A DNA stretch of 64,000 nt from JAJZAM01 sp027391075 (GTDB taxonomy: Bacteria > Actinomycetota > Acidimicrobiia > Acidimicrobiales > Palsa-688). The stretch covers positions 62,001 to 126,000 of the forward strand of contig DAHYHI010000096.1 of the NCBI GenBank assembly GCA_027391075.1, written 5' to 3'. The notes under the pieces were generated by a model. It saw only the letters and a list, made by a program, of their open reading frames with translations, was not told where the DNA came from and made no database searches. This document shows, piece by piece, positions 34,344-42,397 of this stretch (positions within the stretch are counted from its first letter, which is position 1; each line of letters opens with the position of its first letter). The position numbers and the translations under genes are program-made.

Positions 34344-35296
34344 GATGCGCAGTCCTCGTTGCCGGTCCGGGCCATCCAGTCCGGTTCGGCCGATGGCAGG
34401 TGAACGCCGGGGGTCTTTGGGGGGCGAGAACTAGGACGGTCCGGGGTGTTGTGTATCAAATCTCCTACCAGCGCGGGATGCTGGGCGTGAAGGTCGTGAT
34501 CTCCGCGCAACCACTTGACGTCGCAGTTGGCGATGGCGGATCCAGCGGCTTCGACCTCTTGGCGCTTACCAGGCATCCAGCGTGCGTTGGAGGCGTCGTC
34601 GGCGGCTATCACAGTTGTCGGGCAGCTGATCTTCGAGTACAACTCGGACGGCCGGTGCCCCCAGAGGTGGCGCAGGATCTGAAGGTGGTGCTCCAAACTC
34701 AACCAGGGACGGATGGTCCCGTCACCCTGGATCTCCATGTTTTTCAGTGTCCCGGCGATACCGGACTCCGGCCAGTCAGGGTGATGGGAGCGGACCATCT
34801 TTTCGAACTCGCCGAACGGCACCCCCCGAAGGTCTGGTGGCGTCAGAGCCGCCTTGCAGGTCGGCCAGTCGGCGAAACGACTGGAAAGCTCGATCGTCCC
34901 GCCGTCGACTAAAACCAACCCTCCTGCGCAGCCGGCATGGCGCGCGGTGAAGTCGAGAACAACGTTAGCCCCCCAACTTTGCCCGGCTATGACGGGTGCC
35001 CTGTCAGTCCACGATAGGTGGTCGATGACCCCAAGCAGGTCTGCCCCGATGGTCTCGAAGTCGTAGCCCCCTTCAGGTTTGGACGAGTGCCCATGGCCGC
35101 GGAGGTCCACGGCAGCGACTGGATGGTCCAAACCGGCTAGGAAGTCCCCGACTCCGCACCATAGGCACGCGTTCGAAGCGAGGCCGTGAACCAAAAGGGC
35201 AGGGCGCGCGTTGCCTCGCAGGTTCCACGTGAGCACGGAAAGCCCCACGCCGTCTTCGACTTGGACGGTCGTGCGCTCGGTACGTTGGTCGGTCAT
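34340..35296 (-). CDS. Alpha/beta-hydrolase
   Basis: 318 residues. Oxyanion region LLVHGLASNACLW, VDLRGHGHSS, nucleophile elbow AGQSWGANV, and the late His in RGDHDLHAQHP. Single-domain hydrolase of the esterase/haloalkane-dehalogenase superfamily; substrate unknown. The C-terminal 35 residues are Pro/Ser-rich. Its stop overlaps the next gene's start, so the two are translated together, which may link their functions. Confidence 0.85.
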   Translation of the reverse strand: MTDQRTERTTVQVEDGVGLSVLTWNLRGNARPALLVHGLASNACLWCGVGDFLAGLDHPVAAVDLRGHGHSSKPEGGYDFETIGADLLGVIDHLSWTDRAPVIAGQSWGANVVLDFTARHAGCAGGLVLVDGGTIELSSRFADWPTCKAALTPPDLRGVPFGEFEKMVRSHHPDWPESGIAGTLKNMEIQGDGTIRPWLSLEHHLQILRHLWGHRPSELYSKISCPTTVIAADDASNARWMPGKRQEVEAAGSAIANCDVKWLRGDHDLHAQHPALVGDLIHNTPDRPSSRPPKTPGVHLPSAEPDWMARTGNEDCAS

Positions 35297-35349
35297 ATAT
35301 ACAAGTTTGGCGGCAATCGCGATGTTGTCGGCGAGACCTCAGGGCCCGA

Positions 35350-35372
35350 GCCCTTGGGAAGGCCCCAAGGGC
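35350..35372 (-). terminator. Hairpin after the DUF2017 gene
   Basis: GCCCTTGGG and CCCAAGGGC form a perfect 9-bp stem with a 5-nt loop, directly behind the DUF2017 stop (35375-35373). No U-tract on the minus strand. Confidence 0.5.
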
Positions 35373-35870
35373 CTACTTGTGCGATAGGGCTTCCACCGAT
35401 TCTTCGAGCAGGAAACTCAGCCACAGATACGCCGACTCTTCCGGGGTCTCCGGCTTGCGAGGAGGGTCGTCCTCTTGGACGTCAAGGTAGGTTCCCAGGA
35501 CCAGCCGCATCGAGTTGACCGCCTTGACCCATGCGAGCATCTGTCCTTCGTCCAGGCTTTTGCCTGCGAGCGATGCGATAACCGTACGGCACTCGTCGCG
35601 GTGCCGTTCGACCAGGTCGTCCTGCATGAGCCTTCGGTACTCCTCCTGGCGTTCGAGGTCTGTTTGTTGGCTGTATGCAGGCGGGAACAGCCGGTGCATC
35701 ACAGGAGCGCCAGGGTCGTCTAGCAGTGCGAGTAGTTGAGACATCAGTTCGCCGAGAACGTTGCGCAGACCGTCGTCGAGAGCGATCCGGTACGTTGCTG
35801 TCTTAGCGTCCCATTTGAACGTCCGGGACGAGAAGCGCGGGATCAGTTGTCGTGCTCCATTGTCGCCCAC
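35373..35870 (-). CDS. DUF2017 family protein
   Basis: 165 residues, mostly helical. HRLFPPAYSQQTDLERQEEYRRLMQDDLVERHRDE, MLAWVKAVNSMRLVLGTYLDV and ESAYLWLSFLLEESVEAL match the actinobacterial DUF2017 family, which regularly sits beside clpS. Function unknown; the constant pairing suggests a role with ClpS or the N-end rule (inference). It starts with GTG inside the last codons of clpS (28-bp overlap), so the true start might be a few codons further in. Confidence 0.8.
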   Translation of the reverse strand: MGDNGARQLIPRFSSRTFKWDAKTATYRIALDDGLRNVLGELMSQLLALLDDPGAPVMHRLFPPAYSQQTDLERQEEYRRLMQDDLVERHRDECRTVIASLAGKSLDEGQMLAWVKAVNSMRLVLGTYLDVQEDDPPRKPETPEESAYLWLSFLLEESVEALSHK

Positions 35871-36148
35871 AGGCCATGCTCATGCAGACGGAAGACGTCC
35901 ATCTCCGCCTTCTCCCGGGGGCCGTGGGACACGACTGCCTTGCCCTTGTGGTGGACATCGAGCATCAGTTTCTCGGCTCGCTCCTTGCTGTAGCCGAAAA
36001 GCTTCTGGAGCACGAACGTCACGTAGGACATCAGATTAACCGGGTCGTTCCAAACTATGACCTTCCACGGAAGGCTGGTTCCTGTCAGAGAGTCAGTCTC
36101 TACGATCCCGACGGGGGCCGAGGACGCAGCTTTGAAGCCGTATGTCAC
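35843..36148 (-). CDS. clpS: ClpS adaptor protein
   Basis: 101 residues. Delivers N-degron substrates to ClpAP/ClpCP. PWKVIVWNDPVNLMSYVTFVLQKLFGYS carries the N-D-x-x-N/T type substrate pocket, and AEKLMLDVHHKGKAVVSHGPREKAEMD the ClpA/C-binding part. The GTG start overlaps the ctaA stop as GTGA. A 30-residue N-terminal extension is flexible, as usual. Confidence 0.92.
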   Translation of the reverse strand: MTYGFKAASSAPVGIVETDSLTGTSLPWKVIVWNDPVNLMSYVTFVLQKLFGYSKERAEKLMLDVHHKGKAVVSHGPREKAEMDVFRLHEHGLWATMEHDN

Positions 36149-37107
36149 GATCGGACCTTCTCCCGTTGGGTGGGAGGAAGCTCGGACATTGGGCTCAAGT
36201 CAGATGCGGGATGGGCCCACAGGCCCATGTAGTACTGGACCGCTGCAATAACCAGGAGGCTGGCGCCCGCTACGTGGAGGGCTACGATGCCGACGGGGTC
36301 GCCGCTGAAGTACTGCGTATACCCGATAGCTGCCTGCGCTCCAAGAGCAAGCAGCATCATGAGGCCTCGCTTCATCACCGGCCTAGGAGCACCGCTTCGC
36401 GACAGCGACCACAACATGGCGAGGGTGATCGCCAGGAACACCTCCGCCGACGAACCGTGAAGTTGGGCGACCGCATGCAGGGAGAAAGGGTAGCGGGGGG
36501 TTCCTGGGGCTCCCCCGTGAGGTCCGGTAGAGGTTACGACAGTTCCGAGGGTTGCCACTACGGCCAAAGCGACCATAGCGAGGCGTGCAAGTGCGATCTG
36601 GCTCCTCCCAACCATGGGCCGCGCCGGCCCGGCGTTGTCGGGGAGCTTCGCGCGTTGGTGGAGCGCTACGGCCACGGCGAGAAAGACCAGTCCGACCAAG
36701 AAGTGGATGCTGACTACTACTGGGTCGAGCTTGGTGAGGACGACAATTCCTCCGATGACGACCTCGGCTGCCAGCCCCAGAACCATTGCGGCCGATAGCC
36801 AGGTCAGGTCACGGCGGCGGGGTCGTCGTAGCAGGGCGGCCGCGAGCATCCCTATCGAGGCGACCGAAACGGCAGCGTTGATGAGCCGGTTGGCGAACTC
36901 CACCCACGCGTGGAAGCGGAGGGGAGCGACGATGCTCGTCTTGGTGCAGTCAGGCCACGTAGAACACCCGAGCCCCGAGCCGGTCAGCCGGACGGCCGCC
37001 CCGGAGACGATCGTGAGTGTCAGAGCGCAAACCGCCAAGAAAGCCATCAGCCTGAAAGCCTCAGGGGAAACGCCGCGGCGCGGGAAGCGGGCGGCTGGAG
37101 GGTTCAT
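36145..37107 (-). CDS. ctaA: Heme A synthase (COX15/CtaA)
   Basis: 320 residues with eight predicted membrane helices. The conserved VRLTGSGLGCSTWPDC has the Cys residues of the family; heme-ligand His residues occur in RFHAWVEFANR, SIHFLVGL, AQLHGSSAEV and VALHVAGA. Converts heme O to heme A for cytochrome aa3 oxidase. ATG 37107 has TTGGAGGCG before it. Divergent from ctaB, with 86 bp between. Confidence 0.92.
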   Translation of the reverse strand: MNPPAARFPRRGVSPEAFRLMAFLAVCALTLTIVSGAAVRLTGSGLGCSTWPDCTKTSIVAPLRFHAWVEFANRLINAAVSVASIGMLAAALLRRPRRRDLTWLSAAMVLGLAAEVVIGGIVVLTKLDPVVVSIHFLVGLVFLAVAVALHQRAKLPDNAGPARPMVGRSQIALARLAMVALAVVATLGTVVTSTGPHGGAPGTPRYPFSLHAVAQLHGSSAEVFLAITLAMLWSLSRSGAPRPVMKRGLMMLLALGAQAAIGYTQYFSGDPVGIVALHVAGASLLVIAAVQYYMGLWAHPASDLSPMSELPPTQREKVRS

Positions 37108-37135
37108 CGCCTCCAATGCTAGAACGGGCGAGAAG

Positions 37136-37166
37136 CAAAAGACCAACGCCCTCACTTTGTCTTTTG
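37136..37166. promoter_or_regulatory. Inverted repeat in the ctaA-ctaB divergent promoter region
   Basis: CAAAAGAC and GTCTTTTG are perfect 8-bp arms, 15 bp apart, midway between the two start codons and touching a TTGAC word. The symmetric position suggests a shared operator; the protein is unknown. Confidence 0.35.
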
Positions 37167-37193
37167 ACTCCGACCTGCCGTAGGGTGGGTGAG

Positions 37194-38096
37194 ATGTCCG
37201 CGGTCGTATCGGCAACTCTTGGTGTTTCTGCGGCTAGCCGTGTTAGAGGTTTCGTGGCTCTGACCAAGCCGCGGATCATCGAGCTTCTGCTGGTCACGAC
37301 GATTCCCACGATGTTCGTCGCTGAAAGAGGCCTTCCCAGAATAACCTTAATGCTCTCAACTTTAGTCGGAGGGACCCTGGCGGCGGGAGGGGCTAACGCC
37401 ATAAACATGGTGGTTGACCGGGACATCGACGCCGTGATGAAGCGGACCCGCAGCAGGCCCCTCGTCACCGGCGTCATAACACCCGCCCAGGCGATGGTGT
37501 TTGCTCTCGGTTTGGAAGTTGCCGCCTTCGCCGAGTTGTGGGCCACGGTCAACCTCCTCTCGGCCGTTCTGGCCGTAAGCGCCACGGCGTTTTACGTGTT
37601 CGTTTACACGATGTGGCTGAAGCGGACCTCCAGGCAGAACATCGTCATAGGTGGTGCCGCAGGAGCCGTTCCGGTGTTGGTCGGCTGGGCTGCGGTCCGT
37701 GGAAACCTGGGTCTTGCGCCCATCGTGCTCTTCGTGCTGATGTTCCTCTGGACCCCTCCGCACTTCTGGGCGTTGGCTATCCGCTACCGGGAGGACTACC
37801 GCTCGGTGGACGTTCCGATGCTCCCGGTGGTCACGTCGATGCGAAAGACTGCTGGTCAGATCCTTGTCTATACGATCCTCGTTGTAGCGGCATCCGGTGC
37901 TTTCGGCGTGGCTGCGAGCCTGGGGGCTGTCTATTGGGCTGCCGCCGCTGCCTTCGGAGCGGTATTCGTCTACTTCGCCTTCGGCCTGTGGCGAACGCCG
38001 AGCGACGAGAAGGCGATGAGGCTTTTCCACTGGTCGATCAGCTACGTCACGTTGCTCTTCGTGGCGATGGCCGTCGACGCGTTGGTCTTCCGCTAA
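37194..38096 (+). CDS. ctaB: Protoheme IX farnesyltransferase (heme O synthase)
   Basis: 300 residues. UbiA-family prenyltransferase with nine predicted helices. The Asp-rich motif NMVVDRDIDAVMKRTRSRPLV binds farnesyl diphosphate-Mg; the second motif is in PHFWALAIRYREDYRSVDVPMLPV. Makes heme O, the substrate of CtaA encoded on the other side. ATG 37194 follows GGGTGGGTGAG. The frame continues upstream to 37116 but that part covers the promoter region. Confidence 0.94.
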   Translation: MSAVVSATLGVSAASRVRGFVALTKPRIIELLLVTTIPTMFVAERGLPRITLMLSTLVGGTLAAGGANAINMVVDRDIDAVMKRTRSRPLVTGVITPAQAMVFALGLEVAAFAELWATVNLLSAVLAVSATAFYVFVYTMWLKRTSRQNIVIGGAAGAVPVLVGWAAVRGNLGLAPIVLFVLMFLWTPPHFWALAIRYREDYRSVDVPMLPVVTSMRKTAGQILVYTILVVAASGAFGVAASLGAVYWAAAAAFGAVFVYFAFGLWRTPSDEKAMRLFHWSISYVTLLFVAMAVDALVFR

Positions 38097-38178
38097 TCGC
38101 AACCAGTCGCCGCTCTTGAGGCGCAGTTCGGGCCCGCCGGACAAGCCGGTCTGGCTTAGTGCGCCCTACTCAAGTCGG

Positions 38179-38961
38179 CTACTCCCAGCGGAAGGTTCTA
38201 GAGGCTAGCGCTGGGGCCAACAGAGCCCACGTCGAGAGGACGATCCAAGCCCCCCAGCTCTGCGACGAGCCAGCGGTCAGGCTTGCGTGCAGCACCTGAG
38301 ACAGGGCGCCGGCGGGAAGGCCGTCAGCTATGTAGCGCAGAGCTGACGGTAGCTGGGAGAGAGGAAAGAGCATTCCGCCGAGCAAGAGCAAAAGGATGTA
38401 CAGGCCGTTAGCAGCAGCGAGGGTCACTTCGCCTCTGAGGGAACCAGCCATCAGCAGACCTAGCCCTGCGAATGCGGCGGTCCCGGCGACCACGGCGACG
38501 ACGCCCAGAGCTATGTTCCCGGCGGGCCTCCACCCGAAGGCGAGGGCGATGCCCGACAGCACGATCAGCTGGAACACTTCCACGGCGGCCGTGGCGGTGA
38601 TCTTGGCGGCTAGGAGCTTCGGTCTGCCAAGCGGTGTAGCCCCGAGACGTTTCAGCACTCCGTACTGGCGTTCGAACCCGGTGGCGATACCCAAGCTGAC
38701 CATCGACGACGACATGACCGCCAAGGCGAGAACGCCCGGGGCGAGAAAGTCGACGGGATGGAGGATTCCCCCAGGCAAGGGCAGAACCTTGACCGCCGAG
38801 AAGAAGACGAGTAGACCGACCGGGATGGCCAAGTTGAGAAGGACGGCGTCTCCCCTGCGTAAGGTTGATCGCAGTTCGGCGGCTGTCTGCGCTCGCCATG
38901 CTCTAGGACGGCTCTGCGCGAGGCGGTGAAACGCCGTCCTGCGCCCGCTGTCCGGTCTCAC
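38179..38961 (-). CDS. ABC-2 type transporter permease
   Basis: 260 residues with six predicted membrane helices, of the DrrB/ABC2_membrane type (AVMSSSMVSLGIATGFERQYGVLKRLGATPLGR is the conserved cytoplasmic block). The GTG start overlaps the stop of the ATPase gene as GTGA. The pair is an exporter of unknown substrate; it converges with ctaB across 82 bp with no gene. Confidence 0.88.
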   Translation of the reverse strand: MRPDSGRRTAFHRLAQSRPRAWRAQTAAELRSTLRRGDAVLLNLAIPVGLLVFFSAVKVLPLPGGILHPVDFLAPGVLALAVMSSSMVSLGIATGFERQYGVLKRLGATPLGRPKLLAAKITATAAVEVFQLIVLSGIALAFGWRPAGNIALGVVAVVAGTAAFAGLGLLMAGSLRGEVTLAAANGLYILLLLLGGMLFPLSQLPSALRYIADGLPAGALSQVLHASLTAGSSQSWGAWIVLSTWALLAPALASRTFRWE

Positions 38962-39932
38962 TGGTCGACCTCGCGATCTTCAGTGCCGCCTGTCACATCC
39001 AAGAACACGTCCTCGAGGCTCGCACCGACCCGCAGACCTCCCAGAGGCACGCCCTGATCTACCAACCATGAGGTCACGGCTCCTACGAGGTCTCCTGGAC
39101 CTTTGGGCGCCGTGACGTGGCTGGCTGACACGGTATAAGCCCCGGGCCCCGTTTCTCGGACTTCCGCCGAGATGTGAAGGGCCAGGCTTTCCGTGTCGAT
39201 GCCCATCGGGGTGTTGAAATGGATCTGACCTGACCGGGGTGACCGACTCACGAGCTCCGACGGGCTGCCCAACTCCACCAACCGGCCACTGTCCAGGATG
39301 GCTATCCGGTCGGCGATCTTGTCCGCTTCGTCTAGTTCGTGGGTGGTTACTAATACGGCTGCCCCGTCGTGGCGAAGGGCTGACACTTTCTCCCTGATCA
39401 CGAGGCGACCGCGAGGGTCGACCCCGGCAGTCGGCTCGTCGAGGAAGGCTACAGCGGGCCGTCCCACGAGAGCCAACGCGAGTGATACCCGCTGCTGCTC
39501 TCCTCCTGAGAGGCGCCGCCAGGGGGTCCTGGCAACTCCGGCTAGGTCCAGGTCCTCGATTAGACCATCGACGTCTAATGGATTGTCGTAGAAAGCGCTG
39601 AAGAGCTGCAAGGCTTCCCTGGCGCCCATGCCCGGATACACACCGCCCTTCTGGAGCATCACGCCTATCTTGGACGCCAAGGCACGGTGCTCGCTGCGCT
39701 TCGAAGGGTCTAGGCCTAGGACCCTGACTCGTCCCTGGGTCGGCCTGCGGTAACCCTCAAGAGTCTCGACCGTCGACGTTTTCCCTGCACCGTTACGCCC
39801 GAGGAGGGCGACGACTTCTCCGGCGGCTACCCTTAAGTCCAGTGAGGCCACGGCGACTTTATCCCCGTAGCAGACTTTCAGGTTTTCCACTTCTACCGCT
39901 GACTCTTGATATCTCACTGCGGCCGTCAACAT
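38958..39932 (-). CDS. ABC transporter ATP-binding protein (exporter)
   Basis: About 324 residues. Walker A LLGRNGAGKTST, signature RLSGGEQQRVSLALAL, Walker B VAFLDEPTAGVDPRG, switch VTTHELDEADK. A C-terminal domain of about 90 residues follows (DrrA-like). Start unclear: ATG 39932 is chosen because ATG 39974 would leave only 9 bp to the divergent gene; neither has a good ribosome site. Works with the permease 38179-38961. Confidence 0.87.
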   Translation of the reverse strand: MLTAAVRYQESAVEVENLKVCYGDKVAVASLDLRVAAGEVVALLGRNGAGKTSTVETLEGYRRPTQGRVRVLGLDPSKRSEHRALASKIGVMLQKGGVYPGMGAREALQLFSAFYDNPLDVDGLIEDLDLAGVARTPWRRLSGGEQQRVSLALALVGRPAVAFLDEPTAGVDPRGRLVIREKVSALRHDGAAVLVTTHELDEADKIADRIAILDSGRLVELGSPSELVSRSPRSGQIHFNTPMGIDTESLALHISAEVRETGPGAYTVSASHVTAPKGPGDLVGAVTSWLVDQGVPLGGLRVGASLEDVFLDVTGGTEDREVDQ

Positions 39933-39985
39933 ATCGTGTTGGTCGTTGCGAGCAGCGCCAATGACCGTGTTCATGGAGGATATGT
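39929..39985. promoter_or_regulatory. Symmetric 7-bp arms over the start codons of two divergent ABC genes
   Basis: ACATATC at 39929-39935 and GATATGT at 39979-39985 are perfect inverted copies, each covering one start codon (ATG 39932 on minus, GTG 39984 on plus). The 51 bp between the starts must hold both promoters; I see no clear -35/-10 pair. Confidence 0.3.
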
Positions 39986-40931
39986 GATCGAGGCCAGAAA
40001 TCTGACTAAGGCCTACGGGTCCACTTTGGCGGTTGACGATCTCAGCTTCGACGTGCAGCCGGGCAGCGTTACGGGGTTCCTCGGGCCTAACGGTGCCGGT
40101 AAGACGACGACGATGCGGATGATAGTTGGTCTCGACCGTCCGACCAGCGGCTCGGTCACGATAGACGGGCGCACCTACAGGGACCTGCCTGTGCCGCTTC
40201 AAGAGGTCGGTGCTCTGCTGGACGCCAAGGCCTTTAACGGCGGACGATCCGGTTACAACCACCTTCTCTGCCTCGCCCAGGCCAACGGGATCCCTAAACG
40301 GCGCGTGGACGAGGTCCTCGCTATCGTGGGTATGGAGTCCGCCGCAAAGCGGCGAGCCAAGGCTTTCTCGTTGGGAATGGGTCAGAGGTTGGGTATAGCA
40401 GCGGCGTTGCTCGGTGACCCGCAGATCCTCATCTTCGACGAGCCGGTGAACGGGCTCGACCCCGAAGGTATCGCCTGGGTCCGCCGCTTGATGAGAGATT
40501 TGGCATCAGTGGGCAGGACCGTGTTCGTCTCGAGCCATCTCATGAGCGAGATGGCGTTGACCGCCGACCACGTCATAGTGATCGGCCGCGGACGTCTAAT
40601 CCGTGACGAGTCTATGTCCAGCTTCATCGATTCAAGCTCCACGCGCTCTGTCTTGGTCCGGTCGCCGGAGGCAGCCCGCCTTGGTGCGCTAGTGCGTGAT
40701 GCCGGGGCGACCGTACGATCCGACGACAGCGGAGCGTTGGCGCTTGTAGGTATCGAAGCAGCCCGTGTCGGTGAGATCGCTGCCGCGGCGGGGATCGTTC
40801 TGCACGAACTGGCCCCTCAACGGGCGTCTCTCGAGGAGGCCTTTATGGAATTGACCAGCGACAGCGTCGAGTTCCACGCTTCGGACTCTGCGGACCCTGT
40901 CTCGGTCAGTAGCGAGAAAGGCACAATATGA
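39984..40931 (+). CDS. ABC transporter ATP-binding protein (ABC-2 type)
   Basis: 315 residues. Walker A GFLGPNGAGKTTTM, signature FSLGMGQRLGIAAALL, Walker B ILIFDEPVNGLDPEG, switch FVSSHLMSEM. The order resembles BcrA/YtrB-type ATPases of peptide antibiotic resistance or lipid export. The GTG start has GGAGG four bases upstream; an ATG-TGA pair overlaps it one base earlier. The end overlaps the permease gene as ATGA. Confidence 0.9.
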   Translation: MIEARNLTKAYGSTLAVDDLSFDVQPGSVTGFLGPNGAGKTTTMRMIVGLDRPTSGSVTIDGRTYRDLPVPLQEVGALLDAKAFNGGRSGYNHLLCLAQANGIPKRRVDEVLAIVGMESAAKRRAKAFSLGMGQRLGIAAALLGDPQILIFDEPVNGLDPEGIAWVRRLMRDLASVGRTVFVSSHLMSEMALTADHVIVIGRGRLIRDESMSSFIDSSSTRSVLVRSPEAARLGALVRDAGATVRSDDSGALALVGIEAARVGEIAAAAGIVLHELAPQRASLEEAFMELTSDSVEFHASDSADPVSVSSEKGTI

Positions 40932-41800
40932 CAGAAACAGCAGTTCCAGGAGGGGCGATGCTGGGGCCCTCTGGGGCGAGCCAGACCGGGATTGGTGGGA
41001 ACAGCCTCGCGTTGCGTCCTTACCGTTTTAGGAACGTGGTGGTGTCCGAGTGGACCAAGCTGCGAACGGTGAGGTCAACCTTTTGGACCCTGTTCGTAGG
41101 GGCGATCCTCGGGATCGGGCTCTCCGCCCTCATCTCGGGGGTGTCCGCCAGCCACTACTACAGCGACGTCGTTATACGGGCCACGTGGGACCCTGTAGGC
41201 AGGAGCATACGACCGCTCCTGCTGGCGCAGCTTGCCTTCGCCGTCCTCGGGGTTCTCACCGTTACAGCCGAGTACTCGACTGGAATGATCCGCACTAGCT
41301 TGGCCGCAGTGCCGAGGCGCTCGATGATGATGACAGCGAAGATGGCCGTCTCAGGGATAGCAACGCTGCTAGTCGGCGAAGTCGTGGCCTTCGCGTCGTT
41401 CCTGGTCGGGCAGGCGCTTATCCACTCGGTGCAGCCGACCGCTCCCTACGCCACCCTCGGCCAGCACAACGTACTTCGAGTTGTGATCGGGGCGGGCTTG
41501 TATCTGGCTTTAGTAGGCCTTCTGGCAAGTGGTTTCGCCGTTCTTTTGCGTCACGCTGCGGCTGGCATCGCAGTTATCGTAGCGATGCTCTTCATCGTTC
41601 CTGGCTTGGCTGCCGCCCTGCCGTCATCGTGGTCGCAACCGATCGAAGAGTACTGGCCGACCAACGCCGGTACCGAGGTCTACTCGTTGAGCCACGGCTC
41701 CCACGCTCTGAGCGCGTGGACAGGACTGGGGGAAATGGCTATCTTCACGGTGGCGGTGGTCGCGGTCGCTTTCTACGTATTGGAACGGCGGGATGCCTGA
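40928..41800 (+). CDS. ABC-2 type permease
   Basis: 290 residues. After a polar head (40 residues) come six predicted helices: WTKLRTVRSTFWTLFVGAIL is the typical entry of the ABC2_membrane_2/BcrB-like group, with VTAEYSTGMIRTSLAAVPRR in the cytoplasmic loop. It forms an exporter with the ATPase upstream (4-bp overlap). The phosphatase gene starts on the next base after the stop, so at least three genes share the transcript. Confidence 0.88.
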   Translation: MTETAVPGGAMLGPSGASQTGIGGNSLALRPYRFRNVVVSEWTKLRTVRSTFWTLFVGAILGIGLSALISGVSASHYYSDVVIRATWDPVGRSIRPLLLAQLAFAVLGVLTVTAEYSTGMIRTSLAAVPRRSMMMTAKMAVSGIATLLVGEVVAFASFLVGQALIHSVQPTAPYATLGQHNVLRVVIGAGLYLALVGLLASGFAVLLRHAAAGIAVIVAMLFIVPGLAAALPSSWSQPIEEYWPTNAGTEVYSLSHGSHALSAWTGLGEMAIFTVAVVAVAFYVLERRDA

Positions 41801-42397
41801 ATGGACCCTTTGGCTGAGATCTGGGTAATGCGCCATGGCCAGACCGAGTGGAGCCGTGACCTCCGCCACACCGGTCGGACGGATGTCGACCTGACGCCGA
41901 AGGGCGAGATCGAGGCCGCGTCACTAGCAGGATTGCTCGGCGAGGTTAGTCCGGGCTGGGTTTTCGTGAGCCCGATGACTAGGGCCCGGCGTACTGCGGA
42001 GCTGGCTGGTCTAGTCCCATACAAAGTCGACGAGGACCTGCGCGAATGGGACTACGGGGACTTCGAGGGTCTCACGACCGTGGAGATCAGCCGCCAGTTT
42101 CCCGGGTGGTCGATTTGGGACGGACCTTGGCCGGGCGGGGAGACCGCCGACGACGTGGCAGCGCGGGCCGACCGGTTCATTGCCATGGTCCGCTCTGGCT
42201 GTGCGGGCAGTGTGGCAGTGGTCGGCCACGGGCACTTTGGTCGCGTGCTCGCTGCCCGCTGGGTAGGGGCCATGCCGAACGTTGGGCGCTGGCTTGAGTT
42301 CGATACGGCGGCTTGGTCGAAGCTGGGGTGGGACCGTGGCGTCCCAACGCTGACCCACTGGAACGTGCCTGTCGGGCAGGCAGACCCCCAGTTGTGA
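41801..42397 (+). CDS. Histidine phosphatase family protein
   Basis: 198 residues. Phosphoglycerate-mutase-like phosphatase: VMRHGQTEWS with the phosphorylated His12, SPMTRARRTAELAG, REWDYGDFEGLTTVEI and the second His in VAVVGHGHFGRVLAARW. Broad acid-type phosphatases of this size act on small phosphates; the substrate is not evident. It starts directly after the ABC permease stop and overlaps the rhomboid start as GTGA. Confidence 0.88.
   Translation: MDPLAEIWVMRHGQTEWSRDLRHTGRTDVDLTPKGEIEAASLAGLLGEVSPGWVFVSPMTRARRTAELAGLVPYKVDEDLREWDYGDFEGLTTVEISRQFPGWSIWDGPWPGGETADDVAARADRFIAMVRSGCAGSVAVVGHGHFGRVLAARWVGAMPNVGRWLEFDTAAWSKLGWDRGVPTLTHWNVPVGQADPQL

Noticed and set aside
37362..38144. Minus-strand frame of 260 codons opposite ctaB
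   Set aside because: ctaB has unmistakable UbiA-family Asp motifs; the antisense product is low-complexity and charged.
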